Shown here: positions 44,274 through 49,000 of the stretch, piece by piece
Layout: every line of letters starts with the position of its first letter
Numbering within the stretch: the first letter of the stretch is position 1
DNA from: Desulfofustis glycolicus DSM 9705
Lineage (GTDB): Bacteria; Desulfobacterota; Desulfobulbia; Desulfobulbales; Desulfocapsaceae
Assembly: GCF_900130015.1 (NCBI RefSeq)
Contig: NZ_FQXS01000031.1
Coordinates: forward strand, 1-49,000
DNA: 49,000 bases
Direction of reading: 5' to 3'
Made by a program: the position numbers and the translations under genes
Notes under the pieces: generated by a model
What the model was told of the DNA's origin: nothing
Seen by the model: the letters and a program-made list of their open reading frames with translations, nothing else
Database searches by the model: none

Positions 44274-44871
44274 GTTGAATTACTCCTTTTTGCAGGGTTC
44301 TTTCGTGAACCCCTTTTGTGGTAGAGCCGAGGCATCATGTGATGTTTCGACCGGACCTCTTAATAACCAGATACGATGCGCCTGTTATCCGGCGGCGCCC
44401 GACCGACAAACGGCCGCGGGCCTGCAGCGGAGGCTGATCGCACTGGTAATCGGTTACCTATTTTAAATGATTATATAGTCGATGTGGATTCCGGGTGATT
44501 GATCCAGGTGGGGAGCAGACACTTCATCGACGATAAATACGATAGAAAAAACGCGGGCATAAGGAAATGAAGGTTTCTCCTCCTACATAAGTAAAACTGG
44601 AAGATAATACGCTTCTTCGCGTTCTGCAACGAAATAAACACGAAAAAACTCAGCTCGGCACCGGCCAACACCTCGTCGCCCACCGCCACCCCGGCGTCAA
44701 ACAACCGCTCAACCCGGTTCGCCGCGGCCGGAAGGCTCGAAATAACAGGCATAAACAACGAACCACTCAACTGAACGCTTGAAGGAAGATGACCGGCGGA
44801 GTAAGCTAATTTTCTGCCGATATACGCCGATCCGCGTCAGACCGGCGTCATTTACCATTGCGGAGCACCCG
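44274..44871 (+). other. Intergenic region between the cold-shock gene and the moeA-like gene
   Basis: Holds the cold-shock leader (to about 44400) and an AT-rich stretch (44460-44640). On the minus strand 44650-44770 reads PVISSLPAAANRVERLFDAG then VAVGDEVLAGAEL, which looks protein-like and GC-rich. It continues into an AT-rich part that does not. It may be a remnant of a lost gene or noise. No promoter or riboswitch was identified with confidence. Confidence 0.3.
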
Positions 44872-46104
44872 GTGAAAACACACCGTACCCACCTTATCTC
44901 GTTCAGCGAGGCGAGAGCCATTGTCGGCGCCCTTCCCCCGCTGCCGGTCGAGCACGTTCCTCTGTCCGGAGCCCTCGGGACCATTACTGCCGGGCCGGTG
45001 CTCGCGGCGGCGAACTGTCCGACCATCGACTCCTCCCTCAAGGACGGCTACGCCGTACGCAGCACCGATGTCGCCGGTGCCGGCCGCACCACCCCGGTCA
45101 CCCTCCAACTTGCCGGCACCGTGGTCGCGGGCGGCTCTGACCAAACCGCGGTGCTGCCGGGCACGGCGGTCCGCATCATGACCGGCGGCACCTTGCCGGC
45201 CGGGGCCGATGCGGTACTCGCCTCGGAGTTTGCCGAAGAGCGGACAACCACCGTCCAGGCCCGGGCCGACGCCCATTGCGGCCGCAACGTGCTGCGCCGG
45301 GGCGCCGATATCACCGCCGGCGCCATTATCATCGAGCCGGGCGTCCGCCTCGGCGCCGGCCATCTCGGTCTGCTCGCGGCTGCCGGCGTCACCGCAGTCC
45401 AAATCTATCGACGGCCATCGATCATGGTGATCGCCACTGGCAGCGAGCTGGTTGCACCCGGCGAGCCGATCGGCCCCGGCCAGGTCGCGGCCAGCAATAT
45501 GATCACCGTCGAGGCCGAGCTCAAATCGCTTGGCCTGCCGGTCGACACCGCCCTGTTGCGCGATAACCTCGACAACCTGGAAGAGGTATTCAGCAGCGCA
45601 CTGCAAAACTACGACATTCTGCTCACCTGCGGCGGCGTGCTGGACGGCGACAAGGACTTGACCCTGCGCGCCATGCAGCGCTGCGGTGTGCGCCAACTCT
45701 TTCACCGGGTGCGGATCGGACCGGGCAAGGGCATCTCGATGGCGCTGGCCGGCGATACTCTGGTCTTCAATCTGCCGGGCGGCCCGCCCTCAAACCACGT
45801 GGCCTTCCGGCAACTGGCCCTGCCAGGCATCCGCAGGCGTCTCGGCTGCGACAATCCGTTTCCGGGGAGAATCACCGCCCCCGTCACCGAAACCATCAGC
45901 GGCCCTGCCGGCTGGACGCAATTCATCTACGGATATGCCGGCTGCCTTGACGCAAAATCCTCTCTCGTGGCCCGGCCGCTGACCACCCGTCCCCGGCTGC
46001 AGGCAATCGCCGAGGCGAACTGTCTGATCGAAGTGCCCGAGCAGCTCTGCGAAGTCCACGCCGGTAACCACACAACCGTCTGGCTGTTCAACGAAACATT
46101 TTAA
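44872..46104 (+). CDS. MoeA-family molybdopterin molybdenumtransferase, divergent
   Basis: The 410-residue protein has the MoeA layout. It is expected to insert molybdenum or tungsten into molybdopterin. The visible motifs differ slightly from the usual ones: SSLKDGYAV for S-A-M-D-G-Y-A, VRIMTGGTLPAGADAVL, IATGSELVAPG where T-G-D-E-L is normal, LRDNLDN, TCGGVLDGDKDLT for S-G-G-V-S-x-G-x-x-D, and FNLPGGPPSN for L-P-G-N-P-x-S. The GTG at 44872 with GGAG six bases before it gives a family-like N-terminus (KTHRTHLISFSEARAIV); the frame is open to 44779 but not used. No other moa/moe gene is adjacent. It may be a MoeA paralogue with a special role, for example with tungsten. Confidence 0.85.
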   Translation: MKTHRTHLISFSEARAIVGALPPLPVEHVPLSGALGTITAGPVLAAANCPTIDSSLKDGYAVRSTDVAGAGRTTPVTLQLAGTVVAGGSDQTAVLPGTAVRIMTGGTLPAGADAVLASEFAEERTTTVQARADAHCGRNVLRRGADITAGAIIIEPGVRLGAGHLGLLAAAGVTAVQIYRRPSIMVIATGSELVAPGEPIGPGQVAASNMITVEAELKSLGLPVDTALLRDNLDNLEEVFSSALQNYDILLTCGGVLDGDKDLTLRAMQRCGVRQLFHRVRIGPGKGISMALAGDTLVFNLPGGPPSNHVAFRQLALPGIRRRLGCDNPFPGRITAPVTETISGPAGWTQFIYGYAGCLDAKSSLVARPLTTRPRLQAIAEANCLIEVPEQLCEVHAGNHTTVWLFNETF

Positions 46105-46131
46105 ACAACGGGGAAATAGGGAACCGGCGAC

Positions 46132-46626
46132 TCAATCCATCGGCACGACGGCATAGCCCCGGGCCTGATAGCCGACCAGCGAGACATAACCATTGGCGAC
46201 AAAAGTCACCTCGTCGACGAAATCGGCAGGCGGAATATCTTTAAGCTCGGCGGCAATCGCGCACTGCTCGATCACCGCGCCACCGGCCGTAAAGGCCCTG
46301 AGGTGTTCCCGGATCACTTGTTTTGCAGCGACCTCGTCATCCAGTACATAATGATCATCCCTGGTCATAAACGAGGTTGCTCCGCCGCGGATTCCAATAA
46401 CCACATCCGTTTCGATCCCTGCTTCCTTCACTTGGTCAATCGTTTGCTCTATCAGGCGCATGCGCAGCGCCAACCGATCACCATCAGCGACATTGACGTC
46501 AAAATAGATGCCGACCCGGTCGACCCCGGACAGCGCCCTGGCATTATCAAACTGTGCCGCCTCGGCCGACACCATACCACCAAAAACAAAGACACAAAGC
46601 ACAGCACAACGAATCATCGCCGTCAT
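46132..46626 (-). CDS. Periplasmic DsrE/DsrF-like protein
   Basis: The 164-residue protein starts with a signal peptide (IRCAVLCVFVFGGMVSAEA) and then has a DsrE-type alpha/beta domain: VGIYFDVNVADGDRLALRM, VVIGIRGGATSFM, GAVIEQCAIAAELKDIPPAD and VTFVANGYVSLVGYQARGYA. One Cys (about residue 113) sits where the family often has its functional Cys. DsrE-like proteins relay sulphur; secreted forms have unknown roles. GGAGG seven bases before the ATG at 46626 fixes the start. It lies 13 bp behind another exported protein gene, with which it is cotranscribed. Confidence 0.75.
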   Translation of the reverse strand: MTAMIRCAVLCVFVFGGMVSAEAAQFDNARALSGVDRVGIYFDVNVADGDRLALRMRLIEQTIDQVKEAGIETDVVIGIRGGATSFMTRDDHYVLDDEVAAKQVIREHLRAFTAGGAVIEQCAIAAELKDIPPADFVDEVTFVANGYVSLVGYQARGYAVVPMD

Positions 46627-46639
46627 ATCCGTTCCTCCG

Positions 46640-46999
46640 TCAGCAGCCAAGCTCCATCATCTGCACGATCCGGAGCGCCCGTTTTTCATCGCCGTCAACG
46701 ATATACCAGACTTCGACCTGTTGCCTCCGGGCCAGTTCATCAAGGACCCCGAACCCTTCAAGCTCGGTATCCGGACCGATGCTCACATCGACCCGTTCAC
46801 CCTTCACCGGCCGAATCCCTATCCGCATCTCGGGCACGGAGACAAAACTGATCAGGCCCCGCACATACAAGGCGTCATTGGTCGACATCCCATCAGCCCC
46901 GCCAAACTCCCGGCCCGATGAAACCTGCACCGAAACGGAAAGGATGCCCGTCATCACAATAAGAACAACAGATAAAAGAATACGTCTCACAAATATCAT
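46640..46999 (-). CDS. Small exported protein of unknown function, partner of the DsrE-like gene
   Basis: The about 119-residue protein begins with a signal peptide or anchor (MIFVRRILLSVVLIVMTGIL). The mature part reads as a small all-beta domain: ALYVRGLISFVSVPEMRIGI, VKGERVDVSIGPDTELEGFG, RQQVEVWYIVDGDEKRAL. This pattern of V-x-G followed by P-D-T-E-L resembles OB-like DUF5666/bacterial periplasmic domains, but I cannot assign a family with confidence. AGAGG precedes the ATG at 46999; ATG at 47014 is also possible. The DsrE-like gene starts 13 bp later. A periplasmic metal- or sulphur-related role is possible but unproven. Confidence 0.65.
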   Translation of the reverse strand: MIFVRRILLSVVLIVMTGILSVSVQVSSGREFGGADGMSTNDALYVRGLISFVSVPEMRIGIRPVKGERVDVSIGPDTELEGFGVLDELARRQQVEVWYIVDGDEKRALRIVQMMELGC

Positions 47000-47862
47000 C
47001 AGCAAACCTCTCATATCCCACTGTGACCCGACAACAATCCCTGCCATTCAAGCCCGCAAATAAGTGAACCCGAAAACGGGAAGACCATCGCCCGATCGGT
47101 CAAGGCCAGCAGCACAACAATACTCCCGCGGCCCCTTATCCTGACAACAATAACCATTACCGCGGGACCTGCCAGCGAGGGCAGATGCTCGTTGATCGCC
47201 CCACCCACCAAACCGCAAACTACTCATCTACCGCGACACCTCACAAGATATTCTTGACGGAACTACAATCATTTGGCACACTGTCTAATATCTTGGCAGG
47301 CATCTGCCACTTGTCCACCGTTTCATGCCATTCCCCCGGTTCTCACAATGACGAATCCTCTGCGTTGTTATCAAAACACCTATCCTGAAGCCAGATCAAT
47401 TACCGATCGATGCAGCACGTAAAAGACAACACAGACATAACAGCATGACGAGAGTACTGCTATAAACTAAGAGAAAGGAAGAATCGCGGACTAAAATCTT
47501 AAGAGATCATCGCGTTAACGATAACCGAGGGCTTCCTGATCTAGCCATGGAAATAAGAGATTTTGCGTATTATACGACTGACGCATAAGCAGTTATTTTG
47601 TAATCATTGGCACATAACAGATGGCACAAATGATCGTTGCGCCGAATCCAACAACGAAACAGAACGAACATTTATCGTTTAATTTCAGATGAATATTGAT
47701 TGACCCTAGGAAGAGATTGTCCTTTGACGAAGATCACGTATGGCAAGAATGAACATTTGATTGGTGGCCAAGAAAACGAAATCAATGCCAGATAAGTACT
47801 AACCGCGAATTCGCCTAATTAACGTTACATGGCAATCTAAAAATACAGGCATCCCAAAAAGC
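47000..47862 (+). other. AT-rich non-coding region left of the cassette
   Basis: No gene was found in 860 bp on either strand. GC content falls from about base 47220 onwards. The stretch 47800-47830 contains the perfect palindrome GCGAATTCGC (47806-47815 region) and TTAACGTTACAT. GTTACAT at 47824-47830, 33 bp before the ORF start, resembles an integron core site (G-TT-RRRY-like) and is a candidate left border of the cassette. An integrase gene is not present. A small TGGCAG/CTGCCA hairpin lies near 47295. Confidence 0.4.
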
Positions 47863-48573
47863 ATGAAGAATGATATCGAAAAAATAATGGAGGAACTTGC
47901 TAAAGGCTCTGACAGAATCATTGTCAATCCAGAAACGCTTGAAGAGCTAAAAAATCAAGGGATTCCATTCGATGTTGTTCCCTCTCCAACAATAGATGAA
48001 TTGTTTGAACAACGAAGAATTAAAGCGAAAGAAAATGCCCCTCGGTTGCCAACTCTGCCTGAAGGTTTGCCACCATCTATCCAGGCGCTATATCAAGAAA
48101 TAAGAGAATGTATATTTTTCGGATTAAATGGGGCCGCTATCACGATGTCCTCAATTTTAATCGAATACGCAATCAAATATGCAACACATATCAAGGAGTC
48201 CGGCGGGCATAGCGGTGCTGAGCCCGATAAATGGGATGAATTTGAGGAAATGGAACTTTCACCTGCCATCAACCGCGCCAAAAGGGCTGGTTTGTTGGAT
48301 TCAAAATTGGCGAAGAGGCTCCATTCCTTTAGGACGACGATCCGTAACCCTTACAATCATTTCAATATTAAAAAGATCACTAAAAATGTGGTGGCACAGA
48401 AAGTAAAACGGCTTAATGTGAAGACAGGCCAAGTTGAAGTTGTTGATATTGAGGCAGAAAATAGCCCTATGATCCAAACCCAAGCAAAGCCGTTCATGGA
48501 TGAGCATCATGTGATACCAGTATTTCATTTTGCTGATGAGATTGTTAAGTATCTTCTACGAAAAATTAGATAG
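47863..48573 (+). CDS. Integron-cassette-type protein with HEPN-like R-N-x3-H motif
   Basis: The 236-residue protein is not recognised with certainty. Residues 72-168 look all-helical: IQALYQEIRECIFFGLNGAA, SSILIEYAIKYATHI and AKRLHSFRTTIRNPYNHFNI. The last has Arg-161, Asn-162 and His-166, the R-[N]-x3-H pattern of HEPN domains and of DUF4145-like proteins, which are often RNases in toxin or defence systems. The C-terminal part (about 180-236) has short beta and helical stretches. Codon use is AT-rich, unlike the rest of the window, suggesting horizontal transfer. The ORF stop TAG at 48571 lies 5 bp before an attC-like site. RNase activity is an inference from motif and location. Confidence 0.7.
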   Translation: MKNDIEKIMEELAKGSDRIIVNPETLEELKNQGIPFDVVPSPTIDELFEQRRIKAKENAPRLPTLPEGLPPSIQALYQEIRECIFFGLNGAAITMSSILIEYAIKYATHIKESGGHSGAEPDKWDEFEEMELSPAINRAKRAGLLDSKLAKRLHSFRTTIRNPYNHFNIKKITKNVVAQKVKRLNVKTGQVEVVDIEAENSPMIQTQAKPFMDEHHVIPVFHFADEIVKYLLRKIR

Positions 48574-48577
48574 GACC

Positions 48578-48649
48578 ATGTAACCATGCCTTTCACTCGG
48601 ATGGCAATTCCGCTGCGCTACATTGCCACCGGTGAAGGCCACGTTATGT
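48578..48649 (+). other. attC recombination site (integron cassette)
   Basis: The 72-bp sequence runs from ATGTAAC (R'' box) to GTTATGT (R' box). The left arm AACCATGCCTTTCACTCGGA then TGGCA pairs with the complement of the right arm TGCCACCGGTGAAGGCCACG. The left strand carries unpaired T, T and A bases (in GCCTTTCAC, ACTCGG and GGATGG), as extrahelical bases do in true attC sites. The central loop is about 20 bp. It follows the upstream ORF directly. The core G-TT-A-T-G-T departs from GTTRRRY at one position (T for R), which is tolerated in some integrons. Confidence 0.7.
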
Positions 48650-48684
48650 ATTCAAAGGTACAGTAGCAGGACATCGCTTACAGT

Positions 48685-49000
48685 TGTAGCGTCACATCGC
48701 TGACACTTTTAGGATATGGTCATCCGCTAACCAAGGAGGTGGCCATGCCCTGGAAGGAAACGACAGCGATGGAGCAGAAAATTGAATTCATTACCGAATG
48801 GCGTTCAGGACAATTCGCCATCACCGAGTTGTGCAGAGCATTCGGTATATCCCGAACGACAGCATACAAATACATTAATCGATTCCAGGAAAAAGGAATT
48901 GAGGGGTTATACGAGTTGAATCGTGCACCGCACGTTCAACCAAATAAGACCCCAGAGACAATTGAACAGAGGATCGTTGCCTATCGTAAACAATATCCGC
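48685..49000 (+). mobile_element. IS481-family insertion sequence, left end (continues beyond the window)
   Basis: The element probably starts with TGTAGCGTCACATCGCTGAC at 48685, about 60 bp upstream of the transposase ATG, an arrangement usual for IS481-type elements. ACATCGCTTACA (48671-48682) and ACATCGCTGACA (48694-48705) form a near-direct repeat across the junction. The right end and inverted repeat lie beyond base 49000. It is 35 bp past the attC core. Confidence 0.65.
48745..49000 (+). CDS. IS481-family transposase, N-terminal part
   Basis: The visible 85 residues are MPWKETTAMEQKIEFITEWR, then SGQFAITELCRAFGISRTTA and YKYINRFQEKGIEGLYELNR. This is the N-terminal helix-turn-helix of IS481-type DDE transposases. 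The M-P-W-K-E-T start is characteristic of the family. AAGGAGG precedes the ATG at ideal spacing. The catalytic DDE core lies outside the window, so completeness cannot be judged. Confidence 0.88.
   Translation, partial: MPWKETTAMEQKIEFITEWRSGQFAITELCRAFGISRTTAYKYINRFQEKGIEGLYELNRAPHVQPNKTPETIEQRIVAYRKQYP

Noticed and set aside
44471-44770. Possible 99-codon gene on the minus strand
   Set aside because: The first part looks protein-like, the rest is AT-rich and random; kept only as a possible remnant in the intergenic note.
47510-47530. CGTTAACG-containing stretch as a second attC
   Set aside because: Just a short palindrome; no paired R''/L'' boxes at a proper distance.
1-49000. tRNA, rRNA and CRISPR arrays
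   Set aside because: Looked for T-loop-like GTTCGA contexts and regular repeats in the gaps; none found.

Overview
The window is GC-rich chromosomal DNA with an AT-rich right end. The gene set fits a strictly anaerobic or micro-oxic, Gram-negative member of the Desulfobacterota (perhaps Desulfobulbales-like). The evidence is an EtfAB pair with a membrane Fe-S/NarI-type ETF oxidoreductase, electron-bifurcating NfnAB, rubrerythrin, a SelU/MnmH selenouridine synthase, outer-membrane barrels, Cache-type chemoreceptors and a GAF-GspE/PilB ATPase. The lineage is an inference from gene content.

Layout: (1) 1-5564 minus: an apparent operon for fatty acid oxidation, running ETF oxidoreductase, etfB, etfA, SCP2-like protein, hotdog thioesterase, FadL-type porin (cut by the window edge). 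It is divergent from a MerR-family regulator at 5969-6373. (2) 6963-7163: cold-shock gene and terminator. (3) 7292-9829 minus: methionine-salvage or MTA-shunt trio (nitrilase-like gene with a frameshift, class II aldolase, mtnA). (4) 10052-14534: chemoreceptor, DUF554 membrane protein, DUF4442 hotdog protein, metallo-beta-lactamase-fold hydrolase. (5) 14625-21877 minus: fadD-fadN-fadA-fadE beta-oxidation operon. (6) 22447-24882: second chemoreceptor and a small membrane protein. (7) 25115-26685: MITE-like inverted-repeat element, gene remnant, SDR-type gene, 28-bp palindrome. (8) 26718-31127: GCDH-like acyl-CoA dehydrogenase, GlcG/HbpS protein, NfnAB. (9) 31146-36667: selU, ggt, DUF2860 outer-membrane protein, rubrerythrin, Mut7-C protein. 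(10) 36909-43854: GAF-GspE ATPase, BCCT transporter, orphan glycine-betaine-type binding protein, degenerate trypsin-like protein, rhomboid. (11) 43837-46999: small Lys/Glu-rich protein, second cold-shock gene, divergent MoeA, DsrE-like periplasmic protein and partner. (12) 47000-49000: AT-rich tract, then a probable integron gene cassette (HEPN-like ORF plus attC) and the start of an IS481-family element.

Two signals stand out. First, the 15-bp sequence TTACGTWWARGTMAA occurs at three places: over the -35/spacer of near-consensus promoters of the etf operon and of the fadD operon, and just downstream of a probable promoter of the MerR gene. This suggests one LiuR-like MerR regulon covering fatty acid uptake, activation, beta-oxidation and ETF electron transfer. 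Second, the right end carries a textbook-like attC site with extrahelical bases directly behind a low-GC ORF with a HEPN-type R-N-x3-H motif. No integrase is visible in the window, so this looks like a cassette or CALIN-type array that may continue beyond the edge.

Other notable points are a frameshifted nitrilase whose true C-terminus is still readable in the next frame, a trypsin-like protein whose catalytic serine is arginine, a compatible-solute binding protein next to a BCCT carrier instead of an ABC transporter, and a 50-residue charged protein missed by ordinary length cut-offs.
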